Made by a program: the position numbers and the translations under genes. A model generated the notes under the pieces. It had not been told where the DNA came from. It made no database searches and saw only the letters and a program-made list of their open reading frames with translations. A stretch of 64,000 nucleotides of DNA from Proteobacteria bacterium DTSAM18 (GTDB taxonomy: Bacteria; Myxococcota_A; UBA796; GCA-2862545): assembly GCA_028767165.1 (NCBI GenBank), contig JARACJ010000001.1, forward strand, positions 124,001 to 188,000, given 5' to 3'. Each line of letters begins with the position of its first letter. Positions within the stretch are counted from its first letter, which is position 1. This document shows, one piece after another, positions 52,246-61,558 of the stretch.

Positions 52246-53949
52246 TCAGTTGGCGGCCTGCTCCACACCTTCCGCGTCTTCTGCGACGGGGGAGGGTTCG
52301 GCCGGGGGAGCGTTCAGCTTGGCCATGGCATCGGACACGGAGACGCAGCAGCGGAAGCTGCGGCCGGCGTCGCCGATGGCCTCGGAGGTCTCGGTGCTGT
52401 AGGCGCAGCGGTTGGTGCGCTCCGCCTCACCGCGACCACCACCCTTGACGATGCGGCGGCCGGACTCGGGTGCGGTGGAGGTCCACTCGGAGTAGTTGCC
52501 GGCGATGTCGTACACGCCCCAGGAGGACTTGCACTCGCCCAGCGCGCCGGAGGCGTGGGTGCCGTCGGCGGAGGTCTTGTCGACGCAGAACGCGGGGTCG
52601 TAGTAGTCACCGTAGCCGTAGATGTTGCTTCGCGAGCCCTTGCAGGCCTTCTCGAACTCATCGGCGGAGCACAGGCGCTTGCCCTGCTCGGCACACATGG
52701 CCTCGGCTTCCTTGTAGGTGATGTCGGTCTTCGGCGGAGCTCCCTGCAGGTTGGGGAACTCGAAGGCGTCGATCAGGAAGGCATCGAGCTCGCTCTTCTG
52801 GGCGAGGGGCTCGGCGTTCTGGAGCTTCTCGGTGTGCAGACGACCCTCGAGGTACGGACCCGCGGGGATGTACACCATGTTCTTCCAGGTCTTCTGCAGG
52901 CTGCGACGCTCGGCGTCGTAGGCCTGGGCGGCCTGCATGTTGTACGCCTCGATGATCTCGTTGCGCGCGAGGGAGTCGAGGTTCTGCAGCTCCTGCTCGG
53001 GATCGCTCTTGGGCATCAGGAACAGACCGGCCACCGCAGCGATGACGCCGCCGGCCAGGACGAGGAACATCGGGTTGAGCCCACCCTTCTTGGCCTCGCT
53101 ACTGACTTCCGGCGCCATCTGGAAGGTGCGCTGGATGTCGGTGATGAAGTCCTGGGCCGAGGGGTAGCGATCCTCGGGGGCGTTGGCGAGTGCCAGCTCC
53201 ACCACGGAGTCGATGTGCTTCGGCAGATCCGGGCGACGGGTGCGCGGGAGCTGGAAGGTGCCCAGGGGGGCGGTTCCGACCAGCATCTCGTAGAAGACCA
53301 CACCGGCGGAGTAGATGTCGCTGCGTGCTTCGGGCTGGGGATCGAATCCCTTGAGCTCGGGGGCGAGGTACTGAGCCTCACCACGGGTGAATTCCCACTC
53401 GGCGAGGACGCCCGGAGGGATGAGATCCCAGAAGGCGGTGCCGGTGAGGCGGACCTGGGCGATGACGTTCATGCCGCGCGGCCCGGTGCGCTTGATGTTC
53501 ACCAGGATGTTGTCGGGCCGGAGGGCTCGGAAGACCATGCCGTGCTGGTGCAGTGCGGTGACCGCATCCAGGATCTGGGTGGTGATCTGGGCCGCCTCGC
53601 GCAGGGCGAACGGCTTGCCGTTGGCCTTGTGCTCCGACAGGAGCTCGCGCAGGGGCATGCCGTCGAAGTCCTGGGAGGTGATGTAGGCGACGCCGTTGTG
53701 TTCGCTCAGCTCACCGAGCTTGAGGAGGTGGGGGTGCTGGAGTCGCTTGCCCGTCTTGTAGGCGGCGATCAGCTCCTCTTTGTTGTCTCGACCTGCGTAT
53801 TCGGGGTTGAGCAGCAGAAGACGGACGTACTTTCCGTTCTTGAGGTGCTTGACGCGGTAGGTGATGCCCAGGGGCGAATCACCCAGACGGTCCACAATCT
53901 CGTACTTCGACGAGATGATCTCTCCGCGCGGGTAGTCGAGCTTCAGCAT
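52246..53949 (-). CDS. Pseudokinase fused to a SUMF1/FGE-like domain
   Basis: The product is 567 residues. Residues 15-275 have the protein-kinase fold, with APE (LAPELKG, 195-201), DIYSAGVVFYEM and a C-lobe. But the catalytic loop reads FRALRPDN (140-147), so Ala142 replaces the catalytic Asp. The DFG segment reads GTA (170-172), and there is no Lys at the VAIK position (RLLLL, 43-47). It should be inactive. One membrane segment (about 294-312) follows, then a C-terminal domain (about 355-540) of the formylglycine-generating/SUMF1 fold (VYIPAGPYLEG, GKRLCSADEFEKAC, WGVYDIAGNYSEW, RRIVKGGG, SFRCCVS). The ATG at 53949 is used because CGGAG precedes it. Confidence 0.85.
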   Translation of the reverse strand: MLKLDYPRGEIISSKYEIVDRLGDSPLGITYRVKHLKNGKYVRLLLLNPEYAGRDNKEELIAAYKTGKRLQHPHLLKLGELSEHNGVAYITSQDFDGMPLRELLSEHKANGKPFALREAAQITTQILDAVTALHQHGMVFRALRPDNILVNIKRTGPRGMNVIAQVRLTGTAFWDLIPPGVLAEWEFTRGEAQYLAPELKGFDPQPEARSDIYSAGVVFYEMLVGTAPLGTFQLPRTRRPDLPKHIDSVVELALANAPEDRYPSAQDFITDIQRTFQMAPEVSSEAKKGGLNPMFLVLAGGVIAAVAGLFLMPKSDPEQELQNLDSLARNEIIEAYNMQAAQAYDAERRSLQKTWKNMVYIPAGPYLEGRLHTEKLQNAEPLAQKSELDAFLIDAFEFPNLQGAPPKTDITYKEAEAMCAEQGKRLCSADEFEKACKGSRSNIYGYGDYYDPAFCVDKTSADGTHASGALGECKSSWGVYDIAGNYSEWTSTAPESGRRIVKGGGRGEAERTNRCAYSTETSEAIGDAGRSFRCCVSVSDAMAKLNAPPAEPSPVAEDAEGVEQAAN

Positions 53950-54144
53950 CGTCAAGGCAAACTCCGAGCCGACGTGGGGGGTGGGACTGCTCACGGCCTC
54001 GTGAACAGGATCTGGGGAATCGTACACCAGGGAACCACCGTGGTGCAGAGAGTTATCCGTTCTTCTTCCTGCAACCGTGTCATCTGGCGGACAGGGCCAG
54101 TTCGGTTTGGCCGCAGTCGGGTGCGCAATTGGCGCGGACGTGGT

Positions 54145-55833
54145 TCAGCGCCTGCGGAACAGGCCCCAGAAACGCAGGAAGGCCGTTCTCCACGTTCTGA
54201 GCCGGAGCAGTGCGGGGGCGAGCCAGCTCAACAGGAGCCAGCCCACGCCGAGCCCCGTGATGATCCACAATGTCGGGTACAGCCACGCCATGCCACGGGG
54301 TGGATCATCGCCCACGAGGGCCGCCGCGATCATGCAGGTGCAGGTCAGCAAGGTGGTGATCAGCTGGTTGGTACGCTGGGTGAGGAAGTCCCGCTGCTCG
54401 ACCCGGTCAGCCGGCTGTGTCTGCAGAGTGAGTCTGCCCGCTTCGAGATCCATGAGCATCTGGTTGGCCTGGGTGGGCAGGTCCCGCAGGTAGTAACGGA
54501 GCTGCATGGCGAGGCTTCCCAGCTCCTGGCCCAGGCGTGTGGGATCGAGGGTCTGCTGCATGAGGCGCTCGGCGTAGGGCCGCACCTCCTTCACGATGTC
54601 GGTCTCCGGTAGAAGTGCACGCAGGTTTCCCTCGATGAGGGCCAGGGCGCGACCAAGCACGGCGAACTCGGGTGGCACGCTGATCCGATGACGTGTGGCG
54701 AGATCGATCACCTCGAGCAGGGCGTCCTTGTGGGCGAGGTCCTTGAGGGTGGCGCCGTGGTACTGGATCATCTTCCGTTCGAGATCGTCGCGGAATCTAC
54801 GCAGGTCCACCCTGCCGGCCGTGGCACCGGATCGGTAGATCGACATCGCGAGGGCTTCGGAGTCGCGGAACACCATGGCGGTGAAGATGGCGAAGGCCGT
54901 CTGTTGCATGCTGGAGGTGAGTACCCCCGTGACACCGAAGTCCAGGAAGACGAGCTGTTTGTCCGGGGTGATGAAGAGGTTTCCGGGGTGTGGGTCACCG
55001 TGGAAGAAGCCCTGCTCGTAGACCTGCCGGAATGTGGCGTCCATCAGGGTGTGGGCGAGGCGGTGCCGGTCTGCCTCGTCGAGATCGGGGAGGGCCTGGG
55101 GCAGGGGGCGTCCCTGGATGTGCTCCATCACGAGCATGCGGCGTGTGGAGATGTCCGGGTGGACCTGGGGAACTCCGACATCCGTTCCCTGGAGCGCCCG
55201 CTGCATGCGCTGGGTGGCCTTGAGCTCCTGGGTGAAGTCGAGCTCCCTGCGGATGGCGATGTCGAACTCCCGGATCATGGCGGCGGGTGTGTACAGTCCC
55301 GGGAAGTTCACCCGCCCTTCCAGGAGGCGGGCGATGGTGTACAGGATCGCGAGATCGCTGGCGATGACGGGCTCGATGCCCTTTCGCTGCAGCTTGACCG
55401 CCACGGGTTCGCCCGTCCGCAGCACACCCCGGTGCACCTGGGCGATGGAGGCGGCGCCGAGGGGGATGAAGTCGAACTCCTCGAACCACGACTCGAGGGG
55501 ACCGCCGAGCTCCTCCTCCACCACCTCGCGCACGTCCTGTTCCGGCATGGGCGCGACGTCGTACTGCAGGGTCGAGAACTCGGTACGGACGTCTTCGGGA
55601 AGGATGTCGGGCCGCATCGCGAGGATCTGCCCGAGCTTGACGAAGGTGGGACCCAGCTCGATCAAGGCCTGTCGCAGCCGCCTTGCATAGTGGGCGGTGG
55701 TCTCCGTGTCCGAGGGAGCGGGCACGTCGACATCCATGCCCATCCGCTCGAGGACCTCGCCGAAGCCGTGTCGTGCGAGGACCCGCGTGATGCGCTGCAG
55801 TCGACCGAGGTCCGTGACCCGCAGACCCTCCAT
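54145..55833 (-). CDS. ABC1/AarF/UbiB-family atypical kinase
   Basis: The product is 562 residues. The KxGQ motif (GPTFVKLGQILAMRPD, about 85-100), the Ala-rich loop (PLGAASIAQVHRG), the Lys in VAVKLQRKG, GDPHPGNL and LDFGVTG mark the ADCK/UbiB family, which binds ATP and supports quinone or other isoprenoid-lipid synthesis. Two hydrophobic segments at the C-terminus (about 505-550) anchor it to the membrane. With futalosine-type menaquinone (mqnD at 31092) a role in that quinone is possible but not shown. It follows tkt by 12 bases and is probably cotranscribed. Confidence 0.92.
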   Translation of the reverse strand: MEGLRVTDLGRLQRITRVLARHGFGEVLERMGMDVDVPAPSDTETTAHYARRLRQALIELGPTFVKLGQILAMRPDILPEDVRTEFSTLQYDVAPMPEQDVREVVEEELGGPLESWFEEFDFIPLGAASIAQVHRGVLRTGEPVAVKLQRKGIEPVIASDLAILYTIARLLEGRVNFPGLYTPAAMIREFDIAIRRELDFTQELKATQRMQRALQGTDVGVPQVHPDISTRRMLVMEHIQGRPLPQALPDLDEADRHRLAHTLMDATFRQVYEQGFFHGDPHPGNLFITPDKQLVFLDFGVTGVLTSSMQQTAFAIFTAMVFRDSEALAMSIYRSGATAGRVDLRRFRDDLERKMIQYHGATLKDLAHKDALLEVIDLATRHRISVPPEFAVLGRALALIEGNLRALLPETDIVKEVRPYAERLMQQTLDPTRLGQELGSLAMQLRYYLRDLPTQANQMLMDLEAGRLTLQTQPADRVEQRDFLTQRTNQLITTLLTCTCMIAAALVGDDPPRGMAWLYPTLWIITGLGVGWLLLSWLAPALLRLRTWRTAFLRFWGLFRRR

Positions 55834-55845
55834 GAACCCTCGCTC

Positions 55846-57804
55846 CTAGGCGCGCACCGAAAGATGCTCGCGAATACGGTCGGCCACAGCCTCGGGGGTG
55901 AACCCGAATTGTTCGGCGAGCACCTCCGCAGGCGCGGAGGCGCCGAAGTGATCGATGCCGATGGCCAGGCCGTCACGGCCGATCCAGCGGTACCAGCCCT
56001 GGGTGGCTCCGGCCTCGACGCTGATGGTGGGCAGGGAGGGCGGAAGCACGGTGTCCTGCCACGAGGCGGGTTGTTCGGAGAACACCTCGAGACAGGGGGC
56101 GGAGACCACCCGCACCGGCAGGGAGGCGGCGGCGAGGAGCTCCTGGGCCTGCAGGGCCAGCGAGACCTCGGAACCCGTGGCGATGATGACCGCCTCCGGG
56201 GCCGTGTCGGGCTCGGACAGGATGTAGGCGCCACGGTGGGCGTTCGCGGTCTGTTGCTTCGTGAGGACCGGCAGCCCCTGACGGGTGAGGACCACGGCGC
56301 TGGGGCCCTGCTCCCAGGCCACGGCCCCCTGCCATGCCGCGATGGACTCGGTGGCATCGGCCGGGCGCCACACCCGGAGGCCCGGAATGGAACGCAGGGC
56401 CCACAGGGTCTCGATGGGCTGGTGGGTGGGACCATCTTCGCCGAGGAAGATGGAGTCGTGGGTGTAGATGTACTGCACGGGCTGCTTCATGAGGGCCGAC
56501 AGCCGCACGGCCGGGCGCATGTAGTCATGGAAGATCAGGAACGTGGCGCAGTAGGGCAGGAACCCGCCGTGCAGCGACAGCCCGTTGCTGATGGCCGCCA
56601 TGGCGTGCTCGCGGACGCCGAAGTGCAGGGTGCCGGGCAGCTCCATGGTGTCCGGGCCGATGCTGGGAAGTCCGAGGGAGGTGCCGTTGGAGCCCGCGAG
56701 ATCGGCGGAACCGCCGAGCAGGTTGGGCATGCGGGCCACCATCGCCTCCAGGATGGCCTGGCTGGACTTGCGGGTGGCGATGGAGGTGCCTGGCTCGAAT
56801 TCCGGCCAGTCCAGGGCGGAGAGCCACTCCTCGGGGCGGCGATCGAGCCACTGGCGCAGCTCCTGGGCCTGGGGGTGGGCCTCCATGCGGGCGTTCCAGG
56901 CAGCGTGGGCTGCCTGGCCTCGCTCACGGGCCTCGTGGAAGTGGGCGTAGGCGGCTTCCGTGGTGACGAAGTGGGCGTCCGGATCCAGGCCGAGGCGGGT
57001 CTTCACACCGCGGATGTCCTCCTCGCCGAGGGGGGCACCGTGGGTCTTCGCCGTGCCCTCGATGGACGAGCCCTTGCCGATGGTGGTGCGACAGGCGATC
57101 AGGGACGGCTTGTCGTGGACCTTCCGGGCGGCCTCGAGTGCGCGTGCGATGGCGTCCGGGTCGTGACCGTCGACCTTCTGCACGTGCCAGCCGTACGCCC
57201 GCATGCGGGCGGGGACGTCTTCCGTGAAGGCGAGCTCGGTGTCGCCTTCGATGGAGATGTGGTTGTCGTCCCACATGTAGATGAGGCGACCGAGCTTCAG
57301 GTGGCCGGCCAGGGAGGCGGCCTCCGCGGAGATGCCCTCCATCAGGTCGCCGTCGGACACGATGCCCCAGGTGTGGTGGTCGACGAGGTCCTTGCCGAAG
57401 CGGTGGCGGAGGAGCTTCTCGGCGAGGGCCATGCCCACGCCGGTGGCGAATCCCTGGCCCAGCGGACCGGTGGTGGTCTCGACACCCACGGTGTGGCCGT
57501 ACTCCGGGTGTCCGGGGGTCCGTGAGCCCCACTGGCGGAACGCCTTCAGGTCGTCGAGGGAGACGTCGTATCCCGTGAGGTGGAGCATGCTGTACAGCAG
57601 CATGGACCCGTGACCCGCGCTCAGCACGAAGCGGTCCCTGTCCGGCCATGTCGGGGCCTCGGGGTCGAAACGCAGGAAGGACGACCAGAGCACCGCGGCC
57701 ATGTCGGCCGTGCCCATCGGCATGCCAGGGTGGCCGGACTTCGCCTTCTGCACGGCGTCCATGGCGAGACCGCGGATGATGGATACGGCGTGGGCATGGG
57801 ACAT
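55846..57804 (-). CDS. tkt: Transketolase
   Basis: The product is 652 residues. It transfers two-carbon units in the pentose phosphate path using thiamine diphosphate. The motifs are [34 protein letters not shown], the ThDP/Mg motif [20 protein letters not shown], and in the second half [21 protein letters not shown]. The ATG at 57804 has AGGAGAC upstream; a longer reading to 57900 lacks family similarity. Codes with aarF, whose start is 12 bases after its stop. Confidence 0.96.
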   Translation of the reverse strand: MSHAHAVSIIRGLAMDAVQKAKSGHPGMPMGTADMAAVLWSSFLRFDPEAPTWPDRDRFVLSAGHGSMLLYSMLHLTGYDVSLDDLKAFRQWGSRTPGHPEYGHTVGVETTTGPLGQGFATGVGMALAEKLLRHRFGKDLVDHHTWGIVSDGDLMEGISAEAASLAGHLKLGRLIYMWDDNHISIEGDTELAFTEDVPARMRAYGWHVQKVDGHDPDAIARALEAARKVHDKPSLIACRTTIGKGSSIEGTAKTHGAPLGEEDIRGVKTRLGLDPDAHFVTTEAAYAHFHEARERGQAAHAAWNARMEAHPQAQELRQWLDRRPEEWLSALDWPEFEPGTSIATRKSSQAILEAMVARMPNLLGGSADLAGSNGTSLGLPSIGPDTMELPGTLHFGVREHAMAAISNGLSLHGGFLPYCATFLIFHDYMRPAVRLSALMKQPVQYIYTHDSIFLGEDGPTHQPIETLWALRSIPGLRVWRPADATESIAAWQGAVAWEQGPSAVVLTRQGLPVLTKQQTANAHRGAYILSEPDTAPEAVIIATGSEVSLALQAQELLAAASLPVRVVSAPCLEVFSEQPASWQDTVLPPSLPTISVEAGATQGWYRWIGRDGLAIGIDHFGASAPAEVLAEQFGFTPEAVADRIREHLSVRA

Positions 57805-57925
57805 CGAGTCTCCTGGGAACACGGTGGTGTGTCTGGGTAGGGTATCACCCGGAACCGGAGCCGGGGGGCCCGCGAAGGGGCCGTTGCGGCGGTGTACCAT
57901 GGATGCTGCGCGTCTGGACCCGGGG

Positions 57926-60520
57926 TCAGGGGGTTGTGGCGTTCTCTCCCAGCTCTGCAGTCCTCTCCGCTGCGCGACGTTGCCTGCGGGCCTTTCGGCG
58001 CTTCCACAGACCCTTCAGTCCGCCGGCGTCGGCGTCGGTGTCGGAGGCCTCGTCGGTCTCCTTGTCCTTGCGCGGCGTCATGCCGAACAGGTTGCAGTGC
58101 TTCTCCGGGAGGTCGTCCGTGGGAAGCCAGATGCGCTGCGTCTCCTCGCAGTCCTTGCAGGGCGGCAGGCCGGTCGAGGCGCAGACGTCGATGGCCCGCA
58201 GATCGGTGTCGTCCTTGAAGGAGCCGCTGCCCGCACGGACCATGTTCGCGAAGCCAGCCCACACCGGAAGCGCGGCCTTGGCACCGGACAAGCCCATCGT
58301 GCCGGTGTCGTTGCCCACCCAGACGCTGATGGACCACTGGGGCGAGATGCCGACGAACCAGGCGTCGCGCCCCTCGTCGGTGGTGCCCGTCTTGCCACCG
58401 ATGGCGCCTTCCGCGCCGAGGGCCGCGGCCGAGGCTGCGGTGCCGCGGGTGACCACGCCTTCGAGGACGTGTCGCGCGAGCTCGGCCGAGCGGACCGTGG
58501 CGATCCGCTGGACCGATGGCTTGTAGGTGTACAGGCGGCTCTCGCCTCGGTCGGCCGTGACGCTCGTGAGGATGGTGGGCTCGTGGACCACACCGTCCGC
58601 GGCGAAGGCGCCGTAGGCGCGGGCGAGCTCGAGGGGCGTGGCGGGAAACGCGCCGAGGGCTGCAGAGGGAAGGGCCGTGGCGCGTGACAGGCCGGCATCC
58701 TCGAAGAAGTGCTGCTGGTCTTGGGCACCGAGCTTCTCCGCCATGCGGATCGCCGGCAGGTTCCGGCTCTGCTCGATCGCCCGCTGCACGGTCATGACGC
58801 CCTTGTAGTTCCCGTCGTAGTTGGTGGGGGCCCACACGCCGTCGTCGTCGGACCGCTCGAGGGCCTCGTCCAGGATGAGGGTGGCCGGGTGGAAGGTCGA
58901 GTCCTCGTCGAACAGGGCCATCATGGTGAGCGGCTTGACGGTGGAGCCGGCCTGGCGCCAGGCCGAGACAGCCCGGTGGAAGGGGCTTGTGCGGTAGTCG
59001 TAGCCACCGACGATGGCCACGATGTGACCGGACCAGGCGTCGAGGGCGACCAGGGCAGCCTGGGCTTCCGAAGCAGAGCTGTGTCCGCTGCGTAGCGCGC
59101 CCACGGCGTTGCGCACGGCTGTACGGGCCGCCCACTGGTGATGGGGCTGGACGGTGGTGTACACGTCGAGTCCACCGGACTGCATGGCCTCGTTGCCGAG
59201 GTGCTCGGCCACTTCGTCCATCGCCACGGCGACGACCCACGGGGCGCGCCAGCTGAGGTTGGGCGCGCTCGGCAGCGTGTTCAGCGGCTCGGCGCTTGCG
59301 GCCTGTGCCTCGGCCTCGCTGATCTTCTTCAGATCCACCATCCTGCGAAGGACGAGGTCACGGCGGGTCTTCGCGCGATCGGGGTGTCGGAGCGGGTGGT
59401 AGGTGTTCGGGGACGAGATGATGCCCGCCATGGTCGCGGCTTCCGCGAGGGTGAGGTTGCGTGCCGACTTGCCGAACCAGGCGCGGGCACCCTGCTCGAA
59501 CCCGTGGATGGGAAGTCCGCCCTGGTGCCCCAGGTACACCTCGGTGAGGTACATGTTGAGCAGTTCCTGCTTCGACAGCACGTGCTCGAGGGCCAGCGCG
59601 TGGAAGGCCTCGCGGACCTTGCGGCGGATCGTGCGCTCGGGGGAGAGGAACAGGTTCTTCGCGAGCTGCTGGGTGAGGGTGGACCCTCCGTGGAGGCCTC
59701 CGCCGCTCGTGAGGTTGTGGAACACGGCCCGGGCGATGCCCAGGGGGTCGACGCCCATGTGGTGGTGGAACCGGGTGTCCTCGATGGCGAGCAGGGCGGG
59801 CTCCACGTGGGCCGAGACCGAGCTCAGCTGCACCTCGGAGCGCCGGCCGTCGACATCGCCAAAGGTCGCGAACCGTGTGGGGGGCAGCGTGACCCCGGAG
59901 GTCGGGGAGATGGTGGTGACCCGATCGTCCCGGAACGTGATGGTCGCCTGACGGGACTTGATCTCGAAGTCCGGGCCGGACTGGGCCTCGGTGTACAGGT
60001 CGATGCGGTTGCCCGAGTGGCGGAATTGGCCGGGACCTGGCTCGGCGTCGGTGCGTTCCAGTCCGGCGTTCAACAGGTCGTCGGCCATCTGGTGGGCCGG
60101 GTAGTACTCCCCGGGGCGGGGCATGGCGGGGGCCGACCACACCGTGGTGACCCGGGCGTCCGCGGGGGCGGCCAGGTGTGCCCGGACCGTGCGCAGGCTG
60201 TCCTGGTAGACGAACCAGGTGCCGACGAGGCCTCCCACGGCCAGCGCACTGCCCCAGAACAGGGCCTGCCGGCCGAGCCAGGTGCGCGCCCGCTTGAGCG
60301 GGGAGCCGCCGGTGCCGCTGGGTCTGGTCGAACGGGTCTTCCTGGTCGCAGATCCCTTGGAGGAGCGGGGGCCTCGGGAGGAAGAACCACCTCGTGGGGT
60401 GGATCGGGAGCTGCTGCGGCTGGAGCCGCTGCTACGGGAGCGTCCACTCGCACGAGCGGCACCCTGGCGGGCGTTGCCCTTGGAGGGGCGCGATGGCTTG
60501 GAGGAGGAGGATCTGGCCAT
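57926..60520 (-). CDS. Class A penicillin-binding protein, PBP1B-like
   Basis: The product is 864 residues. A cytoplasmic tail of about 75 residues, almost only Ser/Arg/Lys/Gly, precedes one membrane anchor (about 86-106) and a small domain like UB2H of PBP1B (about 120-190). The glycosyltransferase domain has [12 protein letters not shown] with the catalytic Glu, [13 protein letters not shown] and the REA segment. The transpeptidase domain has the SxxK motif in GSTVKP (Ser nucleophile), SRN and KTGTT. It makes and cross-links murein. C-terminal tail has CxxC-type (CKDCEE) Cys. The basic tail is long for the family. Confidence 0.94.
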   Translation of the reverse strand: MARSSSSKPSRPSKGNARQGAARASGRSRSSGSSRSSSRSTPRGGSSSRGPRSSKGSATRKTRSTRPSGTGGSPLKRARTWLGRQALFWGSALAVGGLVGTWFVYQDSLRTVRAHLAAPADARVTTVWSAPAMPRPGEYYPAHQMADDLLNAGLERTDAEPGPGQFRHSGNRIDLYTEAQSGPDFEIKSRQATITFRDDRVTTISPTSGVTLPPTRFATFGDVDGRRSEVQLSSVSAHVEPALLAIEDTRFHHHMGVDPLGIARAVFHNLTSGGGLHGGSTLTQQLAKNLFLSPERTIRRKVREAFHALALEHVLSKQELLNMYLTEVYLGHQGGLPIHGFEQGARAWFGKSARNLTLAEAATMAGIISSPNTYHPLRHPDRAKTRRDLVLRRMVDLKKISEAEAQAASAEPLNTLPSAPNLSWRAPWVVAVAMDEVAEHLGNEAMQSGGLDVYTTVQPHHQWAARTAVRNAVGALRSGHSSASEAQAALVALDAWSGHIVAIVGGYDYRTSPFHRAVSAWRQAGSTVKPLTMMALFDEDSTFHPATLILDEALERSDDDGVWAPTNYDGNYKGVMTVQRAIEQSRNLPAIRMAEKLGAQDQQHFFEDAGLSRATALPSAALGAFPATPLELARAYGAFAADGVVHEPTILTSVTADRGESRLYTYKPSVQRIATVRSAELARHVLEGVVTRGTAASAAALGAEGAIGGKTGTTDEGRDAWFVGISPQWSISVWVGNDTGTMGLSGAKAALPVWAGFANMVRAGSGSFKDDTDLRAIDVCASTGLPPCKDCEETQRIWLPTDDLPEKHCNLFGMTPRKDKETDEASDTDADAGGLKGLWKRRKARRQRRAAERTAELGENATTP

Positions 60521-60622
60521 GTGGTGGGGCTCCGAGCTTGACCGGCGGGCGCGGGGTAACGTACCTCATCTCTGTCAGACAGCAGCAGGTCGAGACATGT
60601 CCTGAAACGGGATGACTGCATC

Positions 60623-61558
60623 ATGATCGTGCGTGACGCCACCACCGGATTGTTGAGTCTTGTAGCGCCGGCGCGTTCGCTACGGCCGACTCCGAGGAAA
60701 CACGGCCACCTTGTCGACCTGGGCACGCAGGCGTGTCCGTTCTGCGGCGACCTCCACCCCGATGCCGTGGCCACCGCGGGACAAGACGACTCCTGGACGC
60801 TGCAGATCATCCCCAACGCGTTTCCCGTCCTCACCGCGGCCGAGGGAGGAAGGCACGAGGTGGTGGTCGAGGACTCGGCTCACGATGGCGACTGGACCGA
60901 CCCCGAGGTGCACACGAGGTCCCTGCTGGCGGTCGCAAAGCGCATCGGAGAGCTCGAGGCCACACCGGGCGTGCGGTGCGTGCTCTGGTTCCGAAATGTC
61001 GGCTACCTGGCGGGGGCGAGCCTCACGCATCCACACTCCCAGCTGCTCGCCCTGCCACAGGTGCCCGCCGTGGTCGCGAACATCACGCGCGCGGGCCGAC
61101 AGGGGCTGGCTTCCGGCAGTGGCTCTGCGTGGCAGGCGCTCGAGCAGGCGGCCGGAGGCGACGTCGTCTGGGACGACGAGCAGGTGTCGGTGGTCGCTCC
61201 GGCGGCACCCCAGACCACCGGCGAAGTCTGGGTGGTCCCCAAGGACGGGCGGAGCAGCATCTCAGGCGCCGGGCGGGGCACCCTCGAGGCCGTGGCCGCC
61301 TCGCTGCACCGGATCACCTGTGGGGTGTGGGGAAGCACCGGACCGGTCGACCACAACGTCGTGCTCCACTCCCTTCCCGCCAGCGAAGGAGAGGGACTGC
61401 AGTGGCACCTGCGGTGGTTGCCCCGTCGAGGCATCCCGGCGGGGCTCGAGCTGGCCACCGGCTGCCAGGTGGTCACGGAGGCCGCCACGCAGACCTCCGC
61501 GCGCCTCCGGGACGGTTGGCGTGCCTGGGCTCAGGGGCTCCAGAAGAGCGGCACGTAG
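60623..61558 (+). CDS. Galactose-1-phosphate uridylyltransferase-like protein
   Basis: The product is 311 residues. The CPFC pair near residue 38, PNAFPVL, the catalytic HPHSQ in GASLTHPHSQLL and the C-terminal GLELATG are those of GalT and relatives of the HIT superfamily. GalT moves UMP between UDP-glucose and galactose-1-phosphate; the second His of HPHxQ would be the nucleophile. No galE or galK is near, so a different nucleotidyl transfer is possible. It overlaps the convergent DctM gene by 28 bases at their 3' ends. Confidence 0.85.
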   Translation: MIVRDATTGLLSLVAPARSLRPTPRKHGHLVDLGTQACPFCGDLHPDAVATAGQDDSWTLQIIPNAFPVLTAAEGGRHEVVVEDSAHDGDWTDPEVHTRSLLAVAKRIGELEATPGVRCVLWFRNVGYLAGASLTHPHSQLLALPQVPAVVANITRAGRQGLASGSGSAWQALEQAAGGDVVWDDEQVSVVAPAAPQTTGEVWVVPKDGRSSISGAGRGTLEAVAASLHRITCGVWGSTGPVDHNVVLHSLPASEGEGLQWHLRWLPRRGIPAGLELATGCQVVTEAATQTSARLRDGWRAWAQGLQKSGT

